DNA from: an uncultured Flavobacteriales bacterium
GTDB lineage: Bacteria; Bacteroidota; Bacteroidia; Flavobacteriales; Crocinitomicaceae
Reading direction: 5' to 3'
DNA: 64,000 nucleotides
NCBI GenBank assembly: GCA_946479285.1
Contig: CAMLFH010000019.1
Span: 1-64,000 of the forward strand
Part shown: in pieces, positions 35,676 to 44,483 of the stretch
Layout: the number at the start of each line of letters is the position of its first letter
Position numbering within the stretch: position 1 is the stretch's first letter
Position numbers and translations under genes: made by a program
The notes under the pieces: generated by a model
Databases searched by the model: none
What the model saw: only the letters and a program-made list of their open reading frames with translations
What the model was told of the DNA's origin: nothing

Positions 35676-38095
35676 AAATCAAAACCACCGCCTCCCCCGT
35701 TCTCGTTGGAGCGTTTGTCCTCTTTGAAGTCAGTTTTCCCGAATTTATAGCGGATACTGACAATTATTCTTCGGGTCTCCCATTTAAACTCTGAAGACTG
35801 GAAAACAGTTGGCTGATCTACTTCAAAGCTAAAACCCTGCGTATTGAAGATGTCCGTCACCCGCAAACCTATACCCCATTTACCATCCCAAAGCGATTTA
35901 TCTGCAGAAAAATCAATAGAACCTCTCGGATTCATTTTTCCCTGAGCCGTAATTGATGGCGCGCTGTATCTTCCGTTGACTTGAAGAGTCAGTGTTTTCT
36001 TGAGCAGTTCTAAAGTAGAACTGAATTTCATCCCGAAAACAAAACCTTCCCTGTTCCAGTTTGTACTTGGATTATCATCCGTATAGGTGATGTAATTCCC
36101 GTTGAATGAAAGCATATTCTTCCAGATTGGGACAGGACGCAGCTGCATCACGATTTCTCCACCGGAACTCACTGAATTATCAATATTTGCAAAGGTACCG
36201 TTTGAAGTTCCATTCTCGTAAAAGACTTTCACACGCTGAATAACACTGCTCGTATAGCGCTGGTACAAGGCAAAGGCCAATGTGAATTTCTTCGTGCTGA
36301 AATCCAATCCCAAATCGATGGAATGAATGTATTCCGGTCTTAAAGCCGGATTCCCACTGCGCAGATTGTAAGGATCCGCATAAGACGTAAACGGGTTTAA
36401 ATTGCCTGAATTCGGTCGGTTGATGCGTCTGCTGTATCCCAAAGACACTTCTGTTCCTTTCTTAATTTCGTAACGAACGGTTGCCGAGGGAAAGAAATTG
36501 AAATATTCGTTCTTGAAATTTTGACCCGTCGAAATCAAATTGGGATTTTGGATGCTGTATTCCAGGCGAATCCCTGCCTGGTAACGAAATTTCTTCCATT
36601 GACCTCCAATAATTCCGTAGGCCGAGTAGATACTTTCTAAATACTTGTAGTTGTAATTGGAAATCGTATCTGAAACGTAGTTTCCGGAAGCATCTTTCGA
36701 CTCAGAAGAAGAACGCAATGTCATATTTCGCTGGATCATTTTCAATCCGCTTTCTGTTCGGATCTTGTGTTTCAACAAACGAATAAAATCAAGGGAAAAT
36801 GTAGTAAAATCATTCGCCTCGCGACTAAACAGGTGCTGATCTGTAACCGGAATGTTATACGGGTAAGAAAACGATTGCAAATAGAACCCTTCATCTGTTC
36901 CTTTTGAAAGGGATTGATACCCATTTAGATCCAAAGAACCTTTATCTTCTTTAAAATCCCATTTATAACCTAGTGAAAAGTCGATATTCTGCGTAGTATT
37001 GGGATCTTTGGAACCTCGGGTCCAAATTTCAGTAGTATCTCCAAAATTGTTGGATCGTGTGTTTATCTGGTTTCCCAGGCGCTGACGATCTCCCAAATTC
37101 CCTGCAATACTCCACGAGAGTGTATTTCGGTCTTTTACGTAAACATCCATTCCTACTTTCGCAGTATGTGTAATATTCAAATCAGCGCCATATCTTCTTT
37201 GATCTAAGTCAACAGCAGTATCTCCGGAGAATTGCTTCAGGTCTGAAAAATTGTTTCGATAACCGTCGCGGTAAGAATAGGCATAATTTCCGTATAGATT
37301 AAACTTCGTATTACGTGCATTTAATCCTAAAGATCCGGTGTACAGATTTCCTGTCCCGATTGTAGCAGCGACATTTCCGTTGATTCCTCGTTTCGCATTT
37401 TTCTTCAATACAATATTGATAATCCCGGAAGTTCCATCGGGGTCGTACTTTGCGGAAGGATTCGTCACAATTTCAATGCGCTCAATACTGCTGGCAGGAA
37501 TTCCATCGAGCACACTCTTTCCGTTTCCTCCGGTCATATTACTCGGCTTTCCATCAATAAGTATTGTCACGTTCCCATCGCCCCGCAAGGAAATAGCACC
37601 ATCCTGATCGACCTCCACTGAAGGGACATTATTCAAGACATCCGTTACATTCCCTCCGGAAGTTGCGATATCATCTCCAACGTTGTAGATTTTCTTGTCC
37701 AAACCCAGCTGCAGCGGATTCTTTTCCTGCTGAACAACCACTTCATCCAATTCTTTACTGGAAACTACAAGCGCAATATTTCCCAGTTTTCGCAAGGGTT
37801 TGTCGGCTGACAATGAAATATTCGAAATGGTTTTGTTTTTGTAATCCGGATTCGAAATAACGATGTAATATTTTCCGTATTTGATCTCTTCCAATACGAA
37901 AGATCCGTTCTCATCCGTATAAATCCCGTTTACAACAGATGAATCTTTTACATTGAAAATGCGGACCATCGTATATTCCAAAGGAGTTTTCGAAACAGAA
38001 TCGAGCACTTTTCCATCAATGGAACCGGTGTTTTCCGTTTGAGAAAATGTAAAAAAACTGCTAAGTAAAATGAATGTAAAAAGCGTAAAGCGCAT
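35672..38095 (-). CDS. TonB-dependent outer-membrane receptor family protein
   Basis: The 807-residue protein has a signal peptide (1-18), an N-terminal CarboxypepD_reg domain (about 25-105: GSIDGKVLDSVSKTPLEYTM), a plug (about 130-235) with VTDVLNNVPSVEVDQDG, SLRGDGNVTILIDGKPS and RIEIVTNPSAKYDPDGT, and a large outer-membrane beta-barrel to the C-terminus. The barrel fits the OMP_b-brl_3 group. A Gly/Asn-rich tail precedes the final FDF. No SusD-like partner is present, so it is not a polysaccharide PUL receptor. It likely imports a peptide, metal or siderophore-type ligand. Confidence 0.9.
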   Translation of the reverse strand: MRFTLFTFILLSSFFTFSQTENTGSIDGKVLDSVSKTPLEYTMVRIFNVKDSSVVNGIYTDENGSFVLEEIKYGKYYIVISNPDYKNKTISNISLSADKPLRKLGNIALVVSSKELDEVVVQQEKNPLQLGLDKKIYNVGDDIATSGGNVTDVLNNVPSVEVDQDGAISLRGDGNVTILIDGKPSNMTGGNGKSVLDGIPASSIERIEIVTNPSAKYDPDGTSGIINIVLKKNAKRGINGNVAATIGTGNLYTGSLGLNARNTKFNLYGNYAYSYRDGYRNNFSDLKQFSGDTAVDLDQRRYGADLNITHTAKVGMDVYVKDRNTLSWSIAGNLGDRQRLGNQINTRSNNFGDTTEIWTRGSKDPNTTQNIDFSLGYKWDFKEDKGSLDLNGYQSLSKGTDEGFYLQSFSYPYNIPVTDQHLFSREANDFTTFSLDFIRLLKHKIRTESGLKMIQRNMTLRSSSESKDASGNYVSDTISNYNYKYLESIYSAYGIIGGQWKKFRYQAGIRLEYSIQNPNLISTGQNFKNEYFNFFPSATVRYEIKKGTEVSLGYSRRINRPNSGNLNPFTSYADPYNLRSGNPALRPEYIHSIDLGLDFSTKKFTLAFALYQRYTSSVIQRVKVFYENGTSNGTFANIDNSVSSGGEIVMQLRPVPIWKNMLSFNGNYITYTDDNPSTNWNREGFVFGMKFSSTLELLKKTLTLQVNGRYSAPSITAQGKMNPRGSIDFSADKSLWDGKWGIGLRVTDIFNTQGFSFEVDQPTVFQSSEFKWETRRIIVSIRYKFGKTDFKEDKRSNENGGGGGFDF

Positions 38096-38115
38096 AAATG
38101 GGGAGAAATATGGGA

Positions 38116-38123
38116 CAAAGGTA
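38116..38123 (-). promoter_or_regulatory. Candidate -7 box TACCTTTG for the TonB receptor
   Basis: On the minus strand the octamer ends 20 nt before ATG 38095. No -33 TTG at 19-21 nt was found. Confidence 0.4.
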
Positions 38124-38163
38124 CGGAAAGCGAATAAGTTCAGAAAACTATTCCCAAAGGTTT

Positions 38164-38264
38164 AACCGCAAAGAATGAAAAATGATAGCAGACGTCCAGT
38201 CGCCATATTTTCCGGAGCGCAAAGGTGTTTTCAAAAAACTTTGCGTCTTAGCGCTCTTTGCGGT
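38164..38264. repeat. CGCAAAG-type intergenic repeat
   Basis: The outer ends accgcaaag (38165) and ctttgcggt (38256) are inverted 9-mers; inside, gagcgcaaag and the cttagcgctc/ctttgcg blocks form a second inverted pair. It lies directly behind the marR stop codon and may fold as a terminator. The CGCAAAG/CACGAAG units link it loosely to the repeats at 8.4, 9.3 and 15.6 kb. Confidence 0.6.
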
Positions 38265-38269
38265 GAAAA

Positions 38270-38713
38270 TTAACCGCGAAGTTTGTCCAGCAAATTGCTC
38301 AGGATTTCTGCTTCCTCTTCGGTAAGATTCCCTGTAAAGTCCAATTCCGACTGCTTATCGTCGTCGATTTGCTTCAGAATTTCCAAACCTGCTTCGGTGA
38401 TCGAAACATAAACCACTCTTCGGTCAGATTCGCAGCGAACACGCTTCATCAAGCCTTTATCGATCAATTTATCCATTAATCGCGTAGTGTTTGGAGACTT
38501 TTCCACCATTCTCTCCTTTACAGAATTGACACTTATTACATCATTTGCTCCGCGAAGAATTCTCAAAATATTAAATTGGGGCATGGACAAATCATATTTT
38601 GCCATGTAGGTATTTTGAATATTTCCCAGGTAATTAGAGGTATAACGAAGATTTACCACAGCTTTGTGCTTTGAGTTTCTAAATTTCGATTGGATGACTT
38701 TTCCTATTTCCAT
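38270..38713 (-). CDS. MarR family transcriptional regulator
   Basis: The 147-residue protein has the winged-helix MarR domain (about 35-130), with helix-turn-helix (SVNSVKERMVEKSPNTTRLM) and wing CESDRRVVYVSITEAG. It is a probable dimer that responds to phenolic or lipophilic ligands. The gene is on the same strand as the TonB receptor (175 nt downstream) and as the hydrolase genes (69 nt upstream), so either could be a target, which is inference only. Confidence 0.9.
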   Translation of the reverse strand: MEIGKVIQSKFRNSKHKAVVNLRYTSNYLGNIQNTYMAKYDLSMPQFNILRILRGANDVISVNSVKERMVEKSPNTTRLMDKLIDKGLMKRVRCESDRRVVYVSITEAGLEILKQIDDDKQSELDFTGNLTEEEAEILSNLLDKLRG

Positions 38714-38781
38714 GCAACAAAATTAATTACCGTGGTATTATTTACAAAATTTATCTCGTTAAAAATACTTATTTATTTTAG

Positions 38782-41259
38782 TTAATGATAGAACCAGAAA
38801 AAACTATCTTTCGTTAACTTTCCTTCAAATTCAAACTCTATTCGATGTTTTCCGGGAAGCAGATGCACAAAATTCTGTTCCATCAACACTTTACCCGCTT
38901 TAGAAGTAAACCAAAAATCCTGCAGCAGCATTTGATTTTCAATAGTTACCACACCTTTTCCAGTCAACGGATCCAAAGATTCAATTGTTATAATCGGTTC
39001 CGGATCTGCTGATGGCGCTTTGTGAATGGGTTCATTGATGAATAGACGCTCACAGGTTAGCCCGGCTTCATCTTTCCAGGTAAACTTAATTACAAAATCC
39101 TGTTCTTTAAATGCCTTCAATTCCTGTGGAAATAATTGGACAGAATGCGGGTATGCAAGAGATTGATGACAAGTAAATTTTCCGAGTGATTTTCCTTTGA
39201 AATCGCTTACTTCCGCTTCAATTTTGCATAAAAATCCGGTTGGGATATCAGAAATTAACACGTATTTCTCTTTGCCAAGTGTATCAATTCGTTCTGCAAT
39301 AGTCACATCCTTGAAGTCATTCCGGACCTGGTACTGTAAAGCTTTCCATCTTCCATAATAGTCGATGCTGCTCCAGGTTGGGGCCGGCCAGCAATCATTG
39401 AACTGCCAGTAAAGTGTTCCTGCACAACGCGGGAAAGTAGTCCTGTGAGCTATCACGGCAATTCCAACTGCTTTTGCCTGTGTAAGCTGGGAAAAGTAAA
39501 CAAAACGCTGAAAATCGGCAGTTTTGCCATAAAGCAGGTCAGAATGTTTGGCAATCATGTTATTTCCGACATAACTTTTTTGGCGCAGCTTCATAAGCGG
39601 ACTGTCCAATGCCCAATCATCCGGCTTACTGAAAGAAGATAAAGTTGCTAATTCCGGGAAAGACTGAAAACCGTATTCGGCATTAAAACGGCCGGATTTC
39701 CTGCCAAAATCTTCAATCGGATCGGTTCCATGCCAAACTCCCCAATAATGCTGAGTTCCGTCATTGTAGAACAGATCATTTCCCCAATTACTCAAGGGCG
39801 AAGTATGTTCGTAAGGAATGTTAGTAACCGTTTTAAGCGTTTGCGGAATCAATTCTTTGAACAATTTTTGATAAAAAGAATTGATCAGGACCTCATCTTT
39901 CTTCGATAAATTGTAGTCTTTCTGGAAACCCCAGTTTTTCCAGGCCACGTCCACTTCGTTATTCCCATTGAACAAGGTTAAAGAAGCATGAGAAGCCAAT
40001 CTTGGTATTTGCTGTTCCAACTCTGTTTTCACATTCGTCAAAAAGTCATCTGTTCCGGGATACATAGCACAGGCGAACATAAAATCTTCCCAAACCATCA
40101 GTCCGCCTTCATCACAGGCTTCTAAAAATGATTCTCTCGGGTAAAATCCACCGCCCCAGATGCGTACCATGTTGAAATTACAGTCCAGCATTGTTTGAAC
40201 GGAGCTTCTGAGTTTCTTGTCCGTAATTCGTGCAGGAAAAATATCGTCCGGGATGTAATCTGCGCCTTTACAGAAAATAGGTCGATTATTCACTTTGATT
40301 TGAAAGGACTTCCCCCATTGGTCTTTTTCCTGGGTTAATTCTACCTTTTTAAGACCGAACCGAACGTCTTTTTCAAAAATGACATCTCCTTTTTCATTTT
40401 GCAAAATCCAGTGGTCCGTATATAAATAGGCTTCACCCTGGCCTCTTGGCCACCATAATTTCGGATTTGAAATGGTTTCTGTGCGTTTCAGACGCTTATT
40501 TTCACTCTTCAGGATCTGATCACCAAAGAGGGTGCTTTTCCATGTAAATGATCCGGAACTTTCTTTCGCCAAAAGCAAGGTGAATTCTGAAACAGCCTTT
40601 TCATTACTAACTTCCAATGTGTTGGAATAATTGGCAAGTACTTTATTGGATGAATAAATGCTCACGTTTACCGGCTCGTTGAATCCCATGGTCAACATTC
40701 TCAGCGACCAATCCCAGCCAAACTGGTATTGCGGCTTTCTACAGTGCGGTGCTACTTTCGTTTTCCCCACATCGTTTGGAGCAGGAAGTGTTACTCCCAC
40801 CTTTGCAATACGTGATTTCTGATACATGATCGGCGGAGTGAAAACCACTTTCAATTTGTTTGTTCCTGCAACAATTTTGTCCTGAATATCGAAGCGATAA
40901 TGGACAAAAGCATTGTTGGTTTCCCCCACAAGCCTGCCATTCAAAAAGATGGATGCGTAGGTATCAACACTTGGAAAATCTAATTCTACGAACTGCTTCA
41001 GGTCGGATTCTGTCAATACAAACTCAGATTCCAGAATCCATTGATGGTCCTCAATCCAGGTGAATTTATCTTCATTCATGCCCACAAAAGGATCCGGGAG
41101 TTGATTTGCAGCAATCAATGCTTCCTGCACAGATCCCTTTTCTCCAAGATTAATCCAGTTTTTAGAAACCGGATGCTGTACTTTCCAGGATAAACTCATT
41201 TGCGCCATCACCTGATTCGTCAGCAAAATTAAACCCGCAATAAAACCAAGTCTTACCAT
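38782..41259 (-). CDS. GH2 family beta-mannosidase
   Basis: The 825-residue enzyme has a signal peptide (about 1-19), the GH2 sugar-binding and Ig-like domains (about 25-330), and the catalytic barrel with acid/base Glu435 in NGNNE and nucleophile Glu528 in NAEYGFQS. WWPRGQGEAYLY is a beta-mannosidase hallmark. It should remove terminal beta-1,4-mannose, for instance from the N-glycan core, in the periplasm. Its start overlaps the glycosylasparaginase gene by 7 nt, suggesting joint action on glycoproteins. Confidence 0.93.
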   Translation of the reverse strand: MVRLGFIAGLILLTNQVMAQMSLSWKVQHPVSKNWINLGEKGSVQEALIAANQLPDPFVGMNEDKFTWIEDHQWILESEFVLTESDLKQFVELDFPSVDTYASIFLNGRLVGETNNAFVHYRFDIQDKIVAGTNKLKVVFTPPIMYQKSRIAKVGVTLPAPNDVGKTKVAPHCRKPQYQFGWDWSLRMLTMGFNEPVNVSIYSSNKVLANYSNTLEVSNEKAVSEFTLLLAKESSGSFTWKSTLFGDQILKSENKRLKRTETISNPKLWWPRGQGEAYLYTDHWILQNEKGDVIFEKDVRFGLKKVELTQEKDQWGKSFQIKVNNRPIFCKGADYIPDDIFPARITDKKLRSSVQTMLDCNFNMVRIWGGGFYPRESFLEACDEGGLMVWEDFMFACAMYPGTDDFLTNVKTELEQQIPRLASHASLTLFNGNNEVDVAWKNWGFQKDYNLSKKDEVLINSFYQKLFKELIPQTLKTVTNIPYEHTSPLSNWGNDLFYNDGTQHYWGVWHGTDPIEDFGRKSGRFNAEYGFQSFPELATLSSFSKPDDWALDSPLMKLRQKSYVGNNMIAKHSDLLYGKTADFQRFVYFSQLTQAKAVGIAVIAHRTTFPRCAGTLYWQFNDCWPAPTWSSIDYYGRWKALQYQVRNDFKDVTIAERIDTLGKEKYVLISDIPTGFLCKIEAEVSDFKGKSLGKFTCHQSLAYPHSVQLFPQELKAFKEQDFVIKFTWKDEAGLTCERLFINEPIHKAPSADPEPIITIESLDPLTGKGVVTIENQMLLQDFWFTSKAGKVLMEQNFVHLLPGKHRIEFEFEGKLTKDSFFWFYH

Positions 41260-42248
41260 TTTCTATTGAATGGAGTATCCACTAACTCGTCTTTTGTTTC
41301 CGTTTTCAGCGCATAATTAAATCCATTGTAAACAGAAAAACCGCCGATTTCCCCCTTCGTATTTATTGCAATAAACGCACATTGCAACCCGCTCATATCC
41401 TTGTGTTTACGAATCAATCGTTCAACTGTTTCTTTACATGCCTGCTCCGGACTTTTTCCCTGACGCATCAGCTCAACAACTGTATGTGCGCCGGCAATCC
41501 GAATAATGGATTCTCCCAAACCGGTTGCAACAGCTCCGCCCACTTCCTGGTCCACAAACAATCCGGAACCAATGATGGGGGAATCACCCAAACGACCTGG
41601 TAATTTATAAGCCCAACCGGATGTCGTACACGCACCGCTGATCCGTCCTTTTGCGTCAATCGCTAATAAACCGATCGTATCGTGGTTTTCGTGATTAATT
41701 TCCGGCTTCTTCGCAATTTCGGCTTGTTCCTTCTTCCACTTCTCCCACTCTTTCTTCACTTCCGGAAGCGGTGTTTTGATCGTTTCGAATTTATGTTTCA
41801 GTGCATACTGTTTTGCACCTGCTCCTACAAGCATTACGTGCGGCGTATTCTGCATGATGTGTTTCGCAACAGAGATCGGATGTGCAATTCCTTCCAAACA
41901 GCCCACAGAACCGCAATTTGATTCCCAGTCCATAATGCAGGCGTCTAATGTTACGTGGCCTTCACGGTCCGGCATTCCACCAATTCCGACACTTCTGTTC
42001 GTTACATCGCTTTCCGTTTGTCTTGCACCTTCTTCTACCGCATCCAGCGAAGATCCGCCGGCTTCCAGTTTCTTCCAACCCGCCTGGTTTGCCGGCTGGC
42101 CATGACTCCAGGTCGAAATCATTTTCGCTCCACCGGAATATTCCGTAAGCGGAAGTTCTGAAGTGCTTTCGTCTCTTGAAAATACAGGAGATACTACTGA
42201 CGCTGCTAATCCAACAGCTCCCAGTTTAACAAAAGATCTGCGTTCCAT
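41253..42248 (-). CDS. Tat-exported N(4)-(beta-N-acetylglucosaminyl)-L-asparaginase
   Basis: The 331-residue Ntn-hydrolase has a twin-arginine signal (ERRSFVKLG, about 3-11) and the autocleavage site HDTIGLLAID, with Thr191 as the new N-terminal nucleophile. GRLGDSPIIGSGLFVD and ATGLGESIIR are family signatures. It cleaves the GlcNAc-Asn bond of N-glycopeptides. Its partner in the same transcript is beta-mannosidase (7-nt overlap), and mltG lies 3 nt in front. Plain isoaspartyl-peptidase activity is the alternative. Confidence 0.9.
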   Translation of the reverse strand: MERRSFVKLGAVGLAASVVSPVFSRDESTSELPLTEYSGGAKMISTWSHGQPANQAGWKKLEAGGSSLDAVEEGARQTESDVTNRSVGIGGMPDREGHVTLDACIMDWESNCGSVGCLEGIAHPISVAKHIMQNTPHVMLVGAGAKQYALKHKFETIKTPLPEVKKEWEKWKKEQAEIAKKPEINHENHDTIGLLAIDAKGRISGACTTSGWAYKLPGRLGDSPIIGSGLFVDQEVGGAVATGLGESIIRIAGAHTVVELMRQGKSPEQACKETVERLIRKHKDMSGLQCAFIAINTKGEIGGFSVYNGFNYALKTETKDELVDTPFNRKW

Positions 42249-42251
42249 ATG

Positions 42252-43307
42252 TTATTGATTGGCGATTTCTGCGGCTAACCACTTTTGGAATTCTGCTGCG
42301 TATTTTGCGTGATCGGCATAATCTTTAGCAAAATTGTGTAATCCATCGTAATTGGGTTGAGCACACATGTAGATATAATCGTTGTTATCCGGGTTCAAAA
42401 CAGCATCCACAACTCCTGTTGGAGGCATTGAAATGGGTCCCGGAGGCAAACCGTTATGTAAATAGGTATTGTAAGGACAATCTTTGTTCCGGTGTTCGAA
42501 GGTCAATCGCTGAACACCTTCCAATTGATCTCCCCAGCAGAACTTGAATGTTGGGTCAGACTGCAGTCTCATCCCCGTATTCAGACGATTCAGGTATAAA
42601 CGAGCAATAACTGGCCATTCAGAAGCATTTATGGATTGTTCTCCATACACAATTGAAGCCAGGGTAACTGCCTGTGAAGGAGATTTCAAACCTACTTCCT
42701 TCAATTTTGCCATTCTTGCCGGTGTCCAGAAGTTTTTAAACTCTTTGGCCATTCGTTCAATAAATGCTTCTTTATCGGTGTCGTAATACATTCTATAAGA
42801 ATTCGGCATGAATAAGGCCGGAATCTGTTCGATTGTAAATCCGTATTTGTTCAGTGTTTCCGAATCCGTGATGTAATTCTCCAACTCAGTACTGTCAACC
42901 ATAATTGATTCGGACACTTTCACACACAAATCATGAATTGTTTTACAATTATTGAAAGTAACCACCACTTCCACTTCATGATTCCCGCTTTTCAATGAAT
43001 TCAACAAATCACGATAGGAAAGACCTGCCGGAAAATCATACATTCCGGGCTCTACTTTGTCAATAGTTAATTCTTTAGACTTTGCCATGGAAAGAAACTG
43101 ATCCGTATCGCTGATCACTCCGGCCTTTTTCAAATCACCTGCGATTTCCTCCAGCGAGCCACGATTATCGATTACAACCCGTGCCTCTTTATCTGTTTTC
43201 TTCAGATAAGTCATCAGGGGCGTCCAGCCGAAAACCAATCCGACTCCAACAATCATTACAGCCACTGCTGCGAATACTACTTTTTTGTTTCTTTTCTTTC
43301 CAGACAT
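42252..43307 (-). CDS. mltG: Endolytic murein transglycosylase MltG
   Basis: The 351-residue protein has one N-terminal membrane helix (about 10-28), a LysM-like region, and the YceG catalytic domain with SIVYGEQ (catalytic Glu223) and LQSDPTFKFCWG followed by YNTYLHNGLPPGPI near residue 290. Length is similar to E. coli MltG (340). It cleaves nascent glycan strands and sets their length. It overlaps the GNAT gene by 31 nt and is followed by glycosylasparaginase after 3 nt, in the dapF transcript. Confidence 0.94.
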   Translation of the reverse strand: MSGKKRNKKVVFAAVAVMIVGVGLVFGWTPLMTYLKKTDKEARVVIDNRGSLEEIAGDLKKAGVISDTDQFLSMAKSKELTIDKVEPGMYDFPAGLSYRDLLNSLKSGNHEVEVVVTFNNCKTIHDLCVKVSESIMVDSTELENYITDSETLNKYGFTIEQIPALFMPNSYRMYYDTDKEAFIERMAKEFKNFWTPARMAKLKEVGLKSPSQAVTLASIVYGEQSINASEWPVIARLYLNRLNTGMRLQSDPTFKFCWGDQLEGVQRLTFEHRNKDCPYNTYLHNGLPPGPISMPPTGVVDAVLNPDNNDYIYMCAQPNYDGLHNFAKDYADHAKYAAEFQKWLAAEIANQ

Positions 43308-43816
43308 TTCTGATATAAAATTTCATCCAACCAAACACCTTTTTCCAGGTACCATTCTTTTCTTACTCCAACCCTTACAAAACCTGCTTTTTCAAATAAA
43401 CCTACACTTGCCAGATTGTCACTATGAATGGAACAGTGCAGGTTGTGTAATCCCAAAATTTGAGCCGCGTAGCTTTCTAATATTGTGAGTGCTTCAAAAG
43501 CAAAACCATGTTTCTTACTGTCTTCGTCGGCAATTAAGATCCCAACTGCGGCACGAAGGTGTTTAAAATCCACCTGGTATAAATCAATTGCCCCAACAGG
43601 TTCCCGCGAACCGACCAAACAGATCATCATTCTCAACTGGCCATGCGTGCGAATATGCTGCGCCTGATCAATGTATTCCAAAATAGATGAAAATGAGAAA
43701 GGAACTTCCGTCCCGGTAATCTTCCAGTGCTTCGGGTTATTTTCCCAAAGCATCAATTTCGTTGCATCTTCTTTTTCAACAGCACGCAAGAAAATAGATT
43801 TCCCGGTTAAACTCAT
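43277..43816 (-). CDS. GNAT family N-acetyltransferase (RimJ/RimL-like)
   Basis: With start ATG 43816 the product has 179 residues and begins SLTGKSIFLRAVEKEDATKL, the standard start of this family; the longer frame to 43966 lacks such homology and would overlap the palindrome at 43956. The acetyl-CoA loop is HGFAFEALTILESYA. The C-terminus ends RKETKK and overlaps mltG by 31 nt. The substrate is unknown. The cluster order dapF-GNAT-mltG occurs in other Bacteroidetes as I recall it. Confidence 0.88.
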   Translation of the reverse strand: MSLTGKSIFLRAVEKEDATKLMLWENNPKHWKITGTEVPFSFSSILEYIDQAQHIRTHGQLRMMICLVGSREPVGAIDLYQVDFKHLRAAVGILIADEDSKKHGFAFEALTILESYAAQILGLHNLHCSIHSDNLASVGLFEKAGFVRVGVRKEWYLEKGVWLDEILYQKCLERKETKK

Positions 43817-43955
43817 GATTTGCTCTTTTAGCACTTTTATAAAGCGTTCAAATGTAAATGAAAAACCGTTTGGATAAGAATGGCCGATTTGAATTCTTTC
43901 AACAAATTCTAAACATAATTTTGGATTGATCAACAGCAGGCACGTGACATATAAA

Positions 43956-43989
43956 ACAGTAGGCACGCGATGAGTCGCGTGCCTACTGT
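43956..43989. repeat. Interspersed palindrome, GTAGG family
   Basis: Perfect 15-nt arms (43956-43970 and 43975-43989) flank the loop TGAG; the arm core is GTAGGCACGCGA. The last base belongs to the stop codon of the gene at 43989. A partial second copy of the left arm (aacagcaggcacgtga, near 43932-43947) lies just in front. It separates that gene from the GNAT gene and could tune read-through. Confidence 0.8.
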
Positions 43990-44483
43990 CATTTATCTTT
44001 ATTCAACTGTGAAATCCTCTTCAAGATATCTTCCATCGTATAATCCGGAATTCCTTTGTAGTTTTCCGGTAAATTCAAACTGTTTACTCCTTTTATCAGT
44101 TCTTTTGACTCCAGGCAGATCAGTAAATCCACCAGCTGATTGATGTTTTCATTCAATCCAAATCCTTCACGAATGGGACGCAGGCAGGTAATTCCTCCAA
44201 CAGCACGTTCGTATTTAGAAAAAACAGCTGCTAAGTCTAATTGAATCGACTCTTTCGGGATTTCTACCAAAATCAACGGAATCAGAGACCTTTTGGCTTT
44301 TTTCAACATGGAAGCAGTCTGCAGGTGCTCCGATTTCCGGTAAGTCAGGCTGAAATACTCCTTTTCAACAGAAATTCCAATGTGCGGAGGAACTTTATCG
44401 GCATTCCAGATCCAGATGAATGATTTTTGAAGCAATTGTTCCGGGATTTCCGGACGGATCGATTTAAAATCAAACTCAGACAT
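43989..44483 (-). CDS. Conserved hypothetical protein between dapF and GNAT
   Basis: The 164-residue protein has no signal peptide or membrane segment. It begins MSEFDFKSIRPEIPEQLLQK and is leucine-, lysine- and glutamate-rich with a mixed alpha/beta character. It overlaps dapF by 8 nt, so it is translated together with it. I do not recognise the family. Its position suggests a cell-wall or amino-acid role, but nothing in the sequence shows this. Confidence 0.7.
   Translation of the reverse strand: MSEFDFKSIRPEIPEQLLQKSFIWIWNADKVPPHIGISVEKEYFSLTYRKSEHLQTASMLKKAKRSLIPLILVEIPKESIQLDLAAVFSKYERAVGGITCLRPIREGFGLNENINQLVDLLICLESKELIKGVNSLNLPENYKGIPDYTMEDILKRISQLNKDK

Noticed and set aside
35672..38095. 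Polysaccharide utilisation locus with the TonB receptor and GH2 enzyme
   Set aside because: No SusD homologue is present, the marR gene lies between, and the GH2 gene belongs to the mltG run.
43817..43966. Longer N-terminus for the GNAT protein
   Set aside because: The added 50 residues overlap the palindrome and do not resemble the family; ATG 43816 gives the typical start.
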